64,000 nucleotides of DNA, taken from assembly GCF_029784155.1 (NCBI RefSeq), contig NC_073692.1:154038334-154102333 (forward strand), read 5' to 3'. Below are positions 42,590 through 54,644 of this stretch, in pieces. The stretch comes from Uranotaenia lowii (Eukaryota > Arthropoda > Insecta > Diptera > Culicidae). Numbering within the stretch: position 1 is the first letter of the stretch; each line of letters begins with the position of its first letter. The notes beneath the pieces are model-generated. The model was not told where the DNA came from. It saw only the letters and a list, made by a program, of their open reading frames with translations, and made no database searches. Made by a program: the position numbers and the translations under genes.

Positions 42590-43560
42590 TCCAAAGCCTG
42601 CCGACGACATTGACATAGTCGGACGATCATCTGCGGCAGTGGAGGAGATCTATCGCAAACTGAAACGCGAAGCTGAAAGGATTGGGTTGATGATTAATAC
42701 GTCCAAGACGAAGTACATGCTGGCCTGCGGATTCGAGACCGACCGAGCCCGCTTGTCCAAAATAACAAGGTCACGATCGACGACGACGAGCTGGAGATAG
42801 TCGAAGACTTTCGCTCACTGGTGACCGCAGACAATCCCTCTTATTCTGCGCCGCGCGCGAGGTGACGATAGTCGAGTCACTAGATTCCAGTAGTCGCTAA
42901 AGGTTAGAAACGTCTTTTAAAATGAACTTTTTGAGTTCTTATCCTAATCTAGTAGTCACCGTGAGTGACAAATCGTAGGCTCTGTCACATCGGCTTCGGG
43001 AATAAGGTGACAAGACTCACGTGACTCCGTCTCGACTCGTCTATCGTCACCTCACGCGCGGCGTAGAATAAGGGGGAATGACACCAGCCGTGAGATCCGG
43101 AGGCGAATTATCAGCGGAAGTCGTGCCTACTATGGACTCCACAAGCAACTGCGGTCGAGAAGACTTAGCCCACGCACGAAGTGTAACCTGTATATGACGC
43201 TCATAACACCGGTTGTTCTCTAAAGGCACGAGACATGGATATTGCTCGAGGAGGACCTGCGTACACTCGGAGTATTCGAGCGACGAGTGTTAAGAACCAT
43301 CTTTGGCGGCGTGCAGGAGAACGGAGTGTGGAGGCGAAGGATGAACCACGAGCTCGCGCGACTCTACGGCGAACCCAGTATCCAGAAGGTGGTGAAGGCT
43401 GGCCGGATACGCTGGGCGGGACATGTTTCAAGAATAACGGACGACTGTCCTGCAAAACGGATGTTTGCTACGAATCCGGTAGGTGGTCAGACCAAGTGGA
43501 GCGTGATCTGGCGAATGTGAGATCTCCGAGAAATTGGAGTTTGCAAAAGACCAAGTGAAT
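42590..43560 (+). pseudogene. LINE reverse transcriptase C-terminus, broken
   Basis: Translated pieces include DDIDIVGRSSAAVEEIYRKL (YADD-adjacent region), NTSKTKYMLA, and after the MITE EIRRRIISGSRAYYGLHKQL, then GVFERRVLRTIFGGVQENGV and RIRWAGHVSRITDD. Frameshifts occur near 42770, 43200 and 43480, and a 241 bp MITE interrupts it at 42836. The type is that of RTE-like or R1-like insect LINEs. The same family's 3' end recurs at 62815-63000 (minus). Confidence 0.7.
42836..43076. mobile_element. 241 bp GC-rich-ended MITE
   Basis: The inverted ends are CCCTCTTATTCTGCGCCGCG and, from the right, CCCCCTTATTCTACGCCGCG. They extend through GAGGTGACGATAG, about 36 bp in all. AAT lies on both sides (42833-42835 and 43077-43079). 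A 3 bp duplication would fit a PIF/Harbinger-type element. Removal keeps the LINE frame across the site. Confidence 0.8.
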
Positions 43561-44019
43561 TTTTGGAACTATGTTCATCAGGTAATGTCGTGAGACGGAA
43601 AACTATGATAATAAATAAAATATTACTCTTTAATTCTATCATCGAAGTGAAATTCAGAATTTTATCTTCTGGAATCAATCATTGAAATATTTTGAATATT
43701 TTTACAGATTGTAGCTGGGAAGATAATGAATTGATGGTCTGTTTCTTTTATGGCCAAATCAACACTTCAAAGATTAATGTTTTTCATTTGGATGAAGTAC
43801 ATGAGTGGAAATTTCTAGTTCGCTAGCTCACTTAGAATTTTGATAGATTTAAAATGCACTAATCAATCAAGTGTACTAGCGTTTCTGTGCAAGACATTTT
43901 TTGTATTGACTGGAGTTCAATGTTTCTTGGAAGAATTGAAACCACAAAATTCTAAATTCTAGCACAGACTTCCTAGTTAATGTGAAGAAATTTGGTCTTT
44001 ATTATTCCACATCATCCAT

Positions 44020-44221
44020 TTTTTTTTTTTTTTTTTTGTTTCGATTATAGTCGTTTTACCATCTTTATGGCATTCGCGACTTTATCAACGTTGCAGTTGG
44101 CGGATCGTTATTGAAAAAACTTATCCGGTACAACTGCGTTCGATGTTTACTCTCGGGCTCGAACTCACGGACATCGGCTCAGGAGACAACAGACTTGTCA
44201 ACTGAGCTATATCACAAGCCC
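44020..44221 (-). mobile_element. tRNA-derived SINE
   Basis: A 14 bp duplication, TCCACATCATCCAT, flanks it exactly (44006-44019 and 44222-44235). On the minus strand it starts GGGCTTGTGATATAGCTCAG. The A box is TAGCTCAGTTGA and the B box is GAGTTCGAGCCC, as in tRNA promoters. It ends in a run of 18-19 A (plus-strand T run 44019-44037). It is about 200 bp long and would be transcribed by RNA polymerase III. Confidence 0.88.
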
Positions 44222-44235
44222 TCCACATCATCCAT

Positions 44236-46479
44236 GCTTTAATATGCTTTAATTATGATTGGGTCACGTAATACCAATCTTATTACATACTTAATGTTCT
44301 TGTCTGTTTTCTGTTGTCCATCAAATGAATATATCCTGTCCGAAAGACTTTCCTACCATCCTATGGCTGAACAAATTATCGAGGCCATCGAGCTTGTACA
44401 GGTGATGGGATGCAAATCTGAACACAAAGTTGCTGCACAAAACAGTGCCTCAAGTGAATGCACATTTTAAAACAGATTTGAAATCAAAAACAATCCTTGT
44501 TACTTGGTGCACCGTTATGTGTAATGTATTTTTCCATCACATTATACAGATGGCGCTTTGTGTTACAGTAATTCCCAAACTATCCAGCTCTTTCGATCGA
44601 AGTTAGAACCTGCCTTGCGCTTAGGAGACACTGATGTCCAGGCATCAAAAATTCAAATCATCAACTCATCCCGCATCCAATTGAACTCAAACCATTTCTC
44701 AGTTGCGAATACGTAAGGCGGTGTGTAGTAATGAAAATTAGGATCCAGATTATTCAAAATTCTCCGATTTCATCTGCATTGGTGACAACCACCGGTGATC
44801 TGTCGCCGAACATATTGACATCAACCATCATTACCGATGCAGAGAAAGTCAGATGAATTTGTGGTCTGCTGGCTGCTGAAGTAGGTACTAACAGATCCTT
44901 ACAATATGGATGCGGTAGTAAATTAACCCTTCGGCTCTTGAATCCAGTTAACCTGGCCCATTTGCATTGGCTCCAGCCAAGCCAGCGTCAGACAAAACAA
45001 GGAAATGAGGTCTCCTTCGGGTCAGACCATCAGGTCCAACTGGTGTTGTTGTTCTTCTGCAGAAGCCGTTGTGAATTTCTACATATTGATGAGCAGCAGA
45101 TCGGATGGGACCCAAGTGCGCGTACCACTTAGTAGATGGCTTCAAACTTCTGGAACAAACGAACGAACCCGCAAATAAACCGTTGCGTCGTTGCCGAAGC
45201 CGACGATTGTAACCTCAAAAAAGTATGTTATTTGGGCAGTATTTGAAAGTATGATACTAGCGAAGTTTCCCAACAAATGATGCACTGGTTTCAAGTCTGC
45301 TGCAAGTAAAATGTAATGTGCACATATGCAAAGCGCTGTTGAAGGAAATCTAGAGCGCACACTTTTCATATGCACTAGCTTGTAAACTTCAACAATTTTA
45401 CACGTGACACGGACAGCATATGGACAGTGCGACGCCGTTTTGAAGAGGAGCTGCTCCTGAATTTCTAACTGGGCGTAGCGATGCTGATTGACCCAGAACA
45501 AAGGGTTAACCAAGCTAAGGAGCAAAGTTTAAAGTGGATCGGGCAATGCATTTGATTTACAAATCAATTTATTCTGTGTGATCACAAATCGGAACATGGG
45601 TACCATACAATGTTGTTAGACACTCTATGCTACCCGTTCCTTCAGGTGCCTTGAATTTCTTCGCAACATCTCCTCAACTGCTTCTGAAATCGCATAACTT
45701 TTCAGACATTCGATGACCTGAATCATTTAAAGGATCGTTTATTTGCTGCGCATTTTCCCTCTTAGGTCAACACAACAACGGTTGTTTTGCTTTACATAAT
45801 CATTCTGTGCGGTTTACTGGTTTGTTTACAAATGCTTGGGGTGAACGAATTCTATCTTGATGTACCGTTAAATGATGCCCGGTGGAAGTTGATCTACTAG
45901 AAGCTTCTAGATCTAGTGCAGATCGGAATAATCAGTTGACTATTTCATTTTAAGCTTATCCTCACGTGAAAAGGAACGTTATAAAAGCGTTAATAAGCAT
46001 TAACAACTCAACAACGTGGTGTAATTATGTTTTTTAACTTCGTGAAATATGTGGTGTATAATTGAAAGACGAATTTTTTAATGTAAAAAGTGTGTTTTCA
46101 ATACAAACATTCGACTACAAAATAATGAAATTGACTGTTACTCGGTAATGTTTTCAACTCAGAACCATTTTTGATTGCGTGGATTGATTTTAGTAAAAAA
46201 TAGACATCTAGGTACTGAATAACCAGTTCCCTTTTCACATTAATTCATCTAATTTTGAAATGCAAAATTGAAATTTTACAAAGTCACACCTTATTTACTG
46301 AAGCGTATATCCCTTTTTCGCGAGAAATGCTATTTCTCTCTTCTTAGCTCATATATTATGCTTAAAACTAGCTAAATGATAGTTGATAAGTCGAATAATA
46401 AGTAGATTGTGTGAAATTTTCATGAAAAAAATATAAACTGAGTTAGACATCACGGAGAAAAAAAAAGACTAGTGTTGTT
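44236..46479. other. Unassigned stretch, no supported gene
   Basis: This stretch is less AT-rich than most spacers here. A 127-residue frame at 45142-45525 (minus) has no domain that I recognise, and a 71-residue frame at 44255-44470 (plus) likewise. A perfect palindrome, CTAGAAGCTTCTAG, lies at about 45897-45910 and contains an inverted GAA/TTC pair. Nothing can be named. Confidence 0.3.
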
Positions 46480-49215
46480 CTAATTATATCAACTGGTTAC
46501 ACCAATCATTAAAGCGTAGTTGATTTTTTTTGTACTCAACTATAAATAAAATAGACTTACCTACAAACTGATGATTGAGCTTACGCAATCAATTATGAAT
46601 ATAATACATTAAACTTTAATGGTAGAAATGATTCAATTGTAAATATGAAAAATACTACTAAAATTTTATGATTGGTTTCATGCATTCAACTATAAATATA
46701 ATAGATTCAACTATACATTTCTGGTTGACTTCTCATATTCAACTATAAATATGATTTATTAAATTGTAGTGGTATAATTGATTCAACTGCAAATACGATA
46801 GATTCTACAAATGAATGATTCATTTTAGGCCAATTTTTTTCATTCTTCCGAGTCACGAATAGCGATGGCCAACAGAACCCGCAGCTTGAAGCGCCAACAG
46901 TAAGTCGCATAAATGGCGTCAACTCGGAAGCGCCCTCGCTGGCTGAAATAGAAGCGGCAATCAAAAACATGAAATCCAACAAAGCACCTGGGATCGATTG
47001 CATCCCTGCTGAAATGCTGAAAGCCGACCCTGCCCTGTCAGCACAAATGTTGCACCGTCTTTTCGCTGACATCTGGGATACTGCAACATTCCCGGCCGAC
47101 TGGATGCAGGGTATCCTCGTAAAGGTCCCGAAGTAGGGAGACCTGACAGAGTGCGGTAGCTGGTAAATCATAACGTTGATCTGTACAACCCTCAAAGTAG
47201 TCTGCAAAGTGACCCTGAACAGGATCCAGGAGAAAATCGACGCTACACTCCGACGGTAACAAGCTGGATTCCGATCCGGACGATCATGTGTGGACTACAT
47301 CACAACGCTACGAATCATACTGGAACCAATCAACGAATTCCAGGACTCTCTTCTGCTGGTGTTCGTTGATTTCGAAAAAGCATTCGACCGACTTAACCAT
47401 GAAAATATCTGGGCGGCTCTAAGGCGACGAGGGGTCCCAAAGAAACTAGTCCATCTCATCGAAGCACAATACGAAGCATCTTCGTGCAAGGTCTAGCACG
47501 ACGGTGTCTTGTCCGAACCAATCCCGGTAACTGCTGGAGTGAGACAAGGATGTATTTTATCACCGCTACTTTTTCTAATCGTAATGGATGAGATTCTGAC
47601 TGGATCGATCGACTGTGCACTGAACCGAGGATTGCCGTGGAATCCTTCAACAATGGAGCATCTGAACGACCTTGACTTGGCTGACGATATTGTTTTGCTC
47701 GCCCAAACGCAACCGGATATGCAGAGCAAACTCGACGACCTCACCGAAAGTTCCAAGGCAGCAGGTCTCAAAGTCAATGTCGGAAAGACCAAGTCAATGG
47801 AGATCAACACAGGAAATCCCTCCAGTTTCATGGTAGCTGGGCAACAAGTTGAGAAAGTGGAGTGCTTCCAGTATCTTGGTAGCCAGATAACGCCTGATGG
47901 TGGTACCAGGAAAGACATCGAAACCCGGATCAGAAAGGCCCGATTTGCGTTTGCGAGTCTCCGAAACACCTTGCGGTCACGCCAGATCTCTCTACGAATA
48001 AAAATCCGAATCATCAACTCAAACGTCAAATCCGTATTGCTGTACGGGTGCGAAACTTGGTGCACATATGCGGTGACGACGCGAAAACTGCAAGTATTTG
48101 TAAACCGCTGCCTGCGGAACATCATCCGCGCTTGGTGGCCTGGCAACTGGATCTTGAATGAGGAACTACATCGCCGGTGTCATCAAAGGGCGCTAGAAAT
48201 CGAGATTCGGGAACGTAAGTGGAGATGGATTGGGCACACGCTGCGAAAAGATGAAAACGAGATTTGCAGAGAGGCGCTAGATTGGAATCCAGAAGGTCAT
48301 CGAAGAAGAGGCTGGCCCAGAAACTCGTGGCGGCGAAGCCTAGCCGCTGAAATCCGAACTGTCGACGAGAATCTTGACTGGGACCAGATGAAGACGCTGG
48401 CTCTGGATCGTCAAAAGTGAAGGTCTTTTACCACGGCTCTATGCTCCGGAGGATCGGCGCGGGATCATTAAGTAAGTAAGTATTGAGCTACAAATATAGT
48501 ACATTCAATTGTATTAATATGATTGATTGTGTGATACTTGATTAACTACTACACATCCAAACACTACATGTACATAAGTGTAGCTAGTATACCCTCAGCA
48601 GCAGGCAGCTCATATTTACCAATGGCAAAAGAGGAGATAATTAGCAAATGAGGTAATATTGGACAGCCTATTAGTTTTTTCAGATAAAATTGTGACAAAA
48701 TTTTTCCTCCCTTGAGGTTAGATCTAGCCAAATGCGCCAGCAACTAAACTGCAAGAGAAGGACGAAGCCACTTGAGTGATCGGTAGTAGATATACTGGTT
48801 GTTTGGCACCGATTTGAGTTTCATCTCAGAAATGGCTGGACAATGCCAAACCCGAATAAAGTATTATCATATTGTTCGTTGTTAACATAATCTTTTTTTT
48901 TCTTACAAAATAATGAAATATGTATACAACCAAAATGAAAATAAAAATAAATGCAGGAAAACTACGAAACAACACAACGAATATAGTTGAACGCTTAAAA
49001 TCAATCATAGAAGTATAATTGTTTCGATCATTTGATTTGATTTATAGTTAAATCAACTATGGCTGTATAGTTGAATCTACAATACATTAAGTTGAATGCA
49101 TTACATCAATCAGTGTGTATTATTCAACTTATTATATTCATGGTTGAATCAATCATACAATTGTAGTTGATATTATCATATTTATAGTTGAATTCATAGA
49201 ACCAATCATACGCTC
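46480..49215. mobile_element. Foldback-like element of AT-rich minisatellite arms
   Basis: The left arm (46480-46835) and right arm (48484-49215) carry many copies of motifs such as TTCAACTATAAATATAATAG. The right arm is in inverted orientation; for example 46668-46715 matches the reverse complement of 49150-49213. This is the layout of foldback or long-arm MITEs. A dead RTE copy sits between the arms. Exact ends and duplication were not resolved. Confidence 0.55.
46845..48476 (+). pseudogene. RTE LINE copy 2, 5'-truncated and dead
   Basis: It aligns almost base for base with 19640-21275 of the intact RTE. It starts within the linker before RT and ends in a short TAAG tail. At least four in-frame stops are visible: AAG to TAG at about 47131, TAA at about 47165, CAA to TAA at about 47258 and TTG to TAG at about 47493. 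The frame from 47509 to 48420 is still open and covers the LADD motif and C-terminus. Other differences from the full-length copy are few, so both derive from a recent common source. Confidence 0.9.
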
Positions 49216-50699
49216 AGAAAATTAATATTATGTGCACCATAAAATTTTCTAATGAAGTGGCGCCATAAGAAACATCTTTGAAAATCATAAGATTGTCTTA
49301 TGAAGTGAATGAATTCTTCGGATGAACACCTGCTTCAATGAGGGGTTGTTGCTTTTCATAAGAGTGTCCTATGGAAACAGAGAATTTCACGTTTGATAAG
49401 AAAATATCAAAATAATTGATGGTCAAAACTTTCAGTTTATTTTCTGGGTAATTTGTTTAAAATTACTTCATGATCACCATAAGCAGAACATCAACGCCCG
49501 GTTCCAACAGTCATTCTGCCGCACCCGGTCCATTGAACATTATTTTCGCCGGTCAACATGCTGAAAAGTGAACAAAAAGTGTTTGAGTTAACAAATAATT
49601 TGAACGTTCACAAAAAAATAAACTTACCATATGGTATAACAAAATCACATTTAACTTTGCGAAAAATTAATGGCCCCACAAATGGTTAGTGCTTGGTATG
49701 ACGATGAGAAAAAATGACTGATGGATTGAATGATTATATGAGTTATATAAATGCCTGTTTGCATTTAAAGTTAGGACAATTCGTTTTAAGTGAGCTATTT
49801 CGAATCAGCAAAATTTTCAATACTAAAATTCTTCTTTTCATTTATGTCATATGTTTGTTTAAGTTTTAAATTTAAAGAAATTCTATTAGGAATCGTTCGG
49901 ATTGTGTCGTATTTTACAATGGTTTTGTGTTGGACACTCTCGAGGAAAAAATGGAAATAGTTTTATTTTTAACCCTTTGTTTCATAAAGTAACAAATTTG
50001 CAACAATTAATGTATGGAAAAAATGGACAAATCGTATTTTATTTTAATTTTTTTCTTGATGTACACATCATTTCCAACTGTTTAAAATAATTTTTGAGGA
50101 AAAATAAAAAATCATGAAACGAAGGGTTAATTTAAATTGTTATACTGCGATGCATCTTAAAAAAAAATTTAACAGCCATAATTGATACTAATTTGAATTC
50201 GAGCAAGGAGTTGAATTTGAGGAAATGACGATTTGCAACGGCAACTTTCATGATTTCTGATGAAGTTTTAAAAAGTTATTTAAAAAACTTCACATCAGAA
50301 GTAATTCCAATTTTTTTTAATTTATAACCAAGGCTTTCAGTAACATTTGATTTGTACAATATCTAAAAGTATATTTCAACAACACATATTTTTGATTGAA
50401 TTATCAAGATATCTTTTGAAATGCGTTCAATGAAATACAAATAAGGTGTAGCCAAATTACTGACGTTATTCAAAAATGTTTTAGTTTTTTTGTAATGTAC
50501 TCAAAGAACTTATTATATATCATCATTTGTAGAATGGAAGGAAATGACAGGAGCATAGTAAATAGGATTTTTAACCCAAATCGCATAACATTAATCGAAA
50601 ATGTCTCCCAATCATATCCTTTTCACGCTTCCACAAAAAATTGTTTTGCTAGGATGCAAAGGTGACCTCGGCCCTATAGCATGAATATATTTTCTATCA
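49216..50699. other. Spacer, no gene seen
   Basis: AT-rich, with no frame carrying a recognisable domain. Confidence 0.4.
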
Positions 50700-50900
50700 T
50701 CCCTTTCTTTTATTTTCCTCTCTATCTATTGACTACTAGACGTGGCCGGCACCGTTATTGATGTTTAAGGAGAGAGCATCGGTTTTGTCCATTATGAATG
50801 GGCTGTCAGTCCCAGACAACTCTGGACATGAAATTGATGGTCTCGGTCAATCATGAAGTAGCAGCCATTGGCAATTTGGAATTCGTTCTACTGAGTCACG
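50700..50900 (-). repeat. Dispersed repeat, copy 3 (GGCGCCGGCCAC family)
   Basis: The reverse complement aligns with 1545-1755, including ATCAATAACGGTGCCGGCC and CTAGTAGTCAATAG. The two copies are moderately diverged. Confidence 0.6.
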
Positions 50901-52312
50901 CCTGGTTCAAGGAATTTAAAAAGCATTTGTTTGAAAAAACATTCCGTTAATAAAAAAAGCATCAAGAAGTTAACAAAACAAATTATCAATTTTTGATTAA
51001 ATAACTATAAATTATAATATATAGTTATTTATATATAATATTTATAATTATAAACCATTTTCATATTTCATTTCAAGTTCAATGATTTAAGGTGGATGTG
51101 AGTCATGGCCGTAGGAACGGGGGGTGTTTTGGGGGTTAACCCCCCCCCCATAAGGGTCCAAAAAATGTTAAGCAAAATGTTCTTCTCTAAATTCGAAATT
51201 TAATTTTTTTTAAATTCATAATAAAATTTCGATAAACGGTTAAAGTTAATCAAGAGTAACAATCTCAACTCAGAACTAAAACCAAAACCTCAAAATCTTA
51301 TCCCAGGTCCACAATTTTATTATAGATTCTTAAAAAAACTCTTACTTGTGGATAGAAACTTAAAGACTGTACTCGAAAAACGCTATCAAAAGTTATTCAC
51401 ATAATAAGTTGGTGCATAAAGTTTGGGTATAGTCCTAAGTCTCCAATTTTGAATTTTTAAAAAGATTAGACCAACTAAGATTGCCTGATGGCCCGGATGC
51501 TACCCGAATGTTTTTACTTATTTGCAAATTTAAAGGAAAAATTTAATTGCGTGATAAAAATCTTGTATTTTGCGTCCAAAACTATTTTTTTAACAAAGTT
51601 GATCCAAATAAACTGGCTGATGTGTTTCTATGAAAAAAAACTTTCGAGTTTTTTCTTCTTGGTTTTAATTGAAGAATTTTTAAACTTGCCTGGATATTGC
51701 CCAGATGTTGGGTTGTAAAATTTGAAATCGAATGTCCGGATTTTGCAAGGTTTTTAGATAAAATAGCCCAGATTTTCCCTGACCGGATAAGTGCGGAAAA
51801 ATATCTGGTGAGCTAAAGTTTGTATAATTTCCGATGCTCTGGAACCAATTTTTTTTCCATAAACCTGAATTTGTTGCCTATGAACGGATTGTGGAATCTG
51901 AATGAAGCTCATCATTCAGGAATATTAAAAAAAAATATTCAAAATAACAAACCATTTCTAAAATTTGGATTTGAAATTTTTACTCTTAATTCTTATGCCG
52001 AATTGACACTTTAAAAAGTTCCATAATGTCGATCCAGAAATGAAATATCACAGTTTCATCATTCGGAATTTTCAGTGAGGATAGGAATAAAAAATTTTGT
52101 TTTCAGGTTCAAAAAGCAGAATACATATTCGGAATTAAAATTCAAAATTTCCCAAAACAAAACACCAACAGATTTGAACACCAAATATGTTTCTTTTTCA
52201 AATAAAGCCTCAAATAATTCCTCATTAATAATTTTAAAAATTAAAAAAAAAAACTTATCTTATTTAGGACTTATTTTCGAAAGTAATTATTTGAAATGAA
52301 TGACTATTTATA

Positions 52313-53225
52313 TGGGAGAGTGGGGAATTATGGGCCACTTTTTTTCGTTGTTCCATAACTTCTTTATTATAAAAGATAAAATGAAAATAAAAAATGGCAT
52401 GGTTTTCTACATTTTCAAGGTATCATAAGGTATTTTTTTGAAAATTTTAATAAGTTATTTTTCCCAAATTCTGACTGTTTGAAAAAAAGCAATATTTTTT
52501 GAATTTTGAAAAATGGTGGGGAATCGTGGGCCACCAAATCCAAATTGACCAAATAACATGCAAAGTTTATGAGTTGACCCAAAACTGTGATTTCCTAATT
52601 CATTTCGTTATTTTAAAGCAATTTCAGATGATGAAATAAAAAAGAGAGCTGTGTATGATCGCATAGATTCCAAAACCTGGCTCGCGGACGTTTTGGCAAA
52701 ATTTCTTATATAGGATGGACAAAATATTTTTCATAACTCTTCATTTGGCATAAGAAAACTTTACAGATTAGAAAAACGTATTTTAAGTTCTGAATGTGTA
52801 TAAAAACATAAAAATATAGGTGATTCAAGATGTGTGGCCCACGTTTCCCCACAAGCTATGATTTGCAAATTGGATGCGTTTGTGTGACTTATTGATGTTT
52901 CATCAAAAATTCCTTTTCCACGTGAAAGATCATGACAAAACTAAGATCATAAGCGTATGAGCATATTTTTGTTATGCACTTTAGGTTCCCCATCGATGAA
53001 ATTAGCGGATGTTTTTTTAATTATGCAATTAAATTTTTCTAACTTTTTTTAGCTTGATGAATAAAAGAAGCATATGATGCGTATTTCAGTCAACAACATA
53101 TAGGAATATATGCTCACGCAAAGCGACGACGATGACAGTTGGTTTGAGATTTTTATCTCAACACACATCTGAGATATTAAAAGTGACCCACGTTTCCCCA
53201 TGGCCCACGATACCCCACTCTCCCC
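52313..53225. mobile_element. TA-MITE with GGGAGAGTGGGG ends
   Basis: A 913 bp segment lies between TA dinucleotides. The left end is TGGGAGAGTGGGGAATTATG then GGCCA; the right end inverted is GGGGAGAGTGGGGTATCGTG then GGCCA. 'GTGGCCCACGTTTCCCCA'-like blocks recur inside (52840 and 53185). It is nested in hAT-like element 2. Confidence 0.75.
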
Positions 53226-53360
53226 TATATAAAAAACTTAAACCGGACTAATGAGATACTTTCAGAACCATTTTTTTTTAAACGAACACAAACACATACA
53301 GGATCTCAATGAAACTTGATGTTTCCTCGAAGAGATTCCTTTTTCTTAACTCTAAGCGTA

Positions 53361-54103
53361 CCGTAAACTGGGGGAACTTTGATCACTTTTTTCATTCATT
53401 TTTAAATATTTTGGAAGGGGTTGCTTTTTCGTAATACCTAAAAGCTTTAGAACCCTTACTGAGGTGAGGAGTATCAAACATGATCATTGATTGCAGTAAA
53501 TTCATACGACATTTGTGGTCATAATTAAATGTTTGTTACAAATTAGGGGCAAAAATTATAAACATTTCATTATATTTTTTGGCCTCAAAAACAAATGAAA
53601 TTTATCTTCATGCAATTCCCTGAGTCCTCGCACTGTTCCCATGTTCTTTTTTTCTTCAAACTTAATCATTTGATAGGGTTTTTAGCCATTTTTTCTATAC
53701 GAGCTTTATCATGGGAAATGACCGATATTTTTCAATATCCAAAAATTATCATCAAATGACCATAAAAATAACACTTTAACTAAACCCAAACCAAGAAAAA
53801 AGTGGAACTTTCACATGAAACAACCCATTTGCTCCTAAATGCTTAAATTTGATCAGGAGAGATGTTTGTTTGTGAGCCTTCAAAAACCAAGATATTTTAA
53901 GTTTTTAAAATTACATTTGAAGTAATATAAAAAATCTTCTAATAAAAACCAAACTTAGCTTGTTTGTAACTTAATTTATAGGCTTTCAAACGTAGTAAAC
54001 AGTTTTCAGATATTTTAACTTAAACTTAGTTAATGATGATTATCTGCAAAAATTTCATGTTGATCAAAGTTACCCCGATGATCAAAGTTCCCCCAGTTTA
54101 CGG
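53361..54103. mobile_element. Complete TA-MITE (CCGTAAACTGGGGG family)
   Basis: A 743 bp element has TA on both sides (53359-53360 and 54104-54105). The ends are perfect inverted repeats of about 24 bp, CCGTAAACTGGGGGAACTTT then GATC. This is the reference copy for the partial or split members at 8048, 16627-22231 and 27841, and for a related piece at the window end. It is non-coding. Confidence 0.85.
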
Positions 54104-54105
54104 TA

Positions 54106-54300
54106 CATCTTTCGAGGATACGATGGCTAGCACCTTACAAATGCTAAAACCACCAAATCACAGAAAGTGTACTATGTCTGCCGTGACCGGGATTCGATCT
54201 CATACCTGCTGGTTTAGAAGACTTGAACGTTATCCTCTACGCCAAGGGGCTGCGGCACCATTCTATTTCACTATTCTGTATGTATGCATTTTTCAAGCAA
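54106..54300 (-). repeat. tRNA-like SINE remnant
   Basis: On the minus strand GGCGTAGAGG (A-box-like) is followed about 40 bp later by GAGATCGAATCCCGG (B-box-like), and the TGCCG and CGGCA ends could pair. The T-stem does not pair, so it is not a working tRNA gene. No tail or duplication was found. Confidence 0.35.
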
Positions 54301-54421
54301 AAATGTTCTAGGAAAAAATTACAACCAAAACCCCCTTTGAGGCAGTTCTTCCTACGGCCCTGATGTGAGTCTGACTACTCACAAGTTAAGCTAAACTAAT
54401 AGCAAAACGAGGTTTCATTAA

Positions 54422-54640
54422 CACGTTCGTAGCCACGTCACCCATATTCGGCAGACGGGTGTATTTCCTGGGGGGCCCCGTCACATCAAAAAGCAGGTGA
54501 CGCTCTCTTACTTGAGTTTACCGCTCAGCTTCGCCAAACGTTTCAAATATGGGAGTTCTCCCTCTTTGCTTTTTCTCTCTTTGAAAATTTCTTTGGGCCC
54601 GGCTAGCAAAACTGCCAAAATGAGCGTGGCGACGAACGTG
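54422..54640. mobile_element. piggyBac-type MITE
   Basis: A 219 bp element lies between TTAA sites (54418-54421 and 54641-54644). The ends are CACGTTCGTAGCCACG and, inverted from the right, CACGTTCGTCGCCACG, with one mismatch in 16. A TTAA target is diagnostic of piggyBac-mobilised elements. It is non-coding. Confidence 0.82.
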
Positions 54641-54644
54641 TTAA

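Larger units (their letters stand above)
51104..54363. mobile_element. hAT-like non-autonomous element 2
   Basis: ATGTGAGT flanks it on both sides (51096-51103 and 54364-54371). The ends are CATGGCCGTAGGAA on the left and TTCCTACGGCCCTG on the right, inverted with one mismatch, and both are followed inward by a G or C run. The 8 bp duplication and ends fit hAT. It is 3,260 bp as it stands; without the two nested MITEs it is about 1.6 kb. No transposase was seen. Confidence 0.8.

Noticed and set aside
45142..45525. 127-residue minus-strand open frame
   Set aside because: It reads like a plausible protein in places, but no family, partner exons or repeat copies could be identified.
54185..54262. 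Possible tRNA gene
   Set aside because: Acceptor ends could pair and A/B boxes exist, but the T-stem does not pair and no sensible anticodon arm was found; treated as a SINE remnant.
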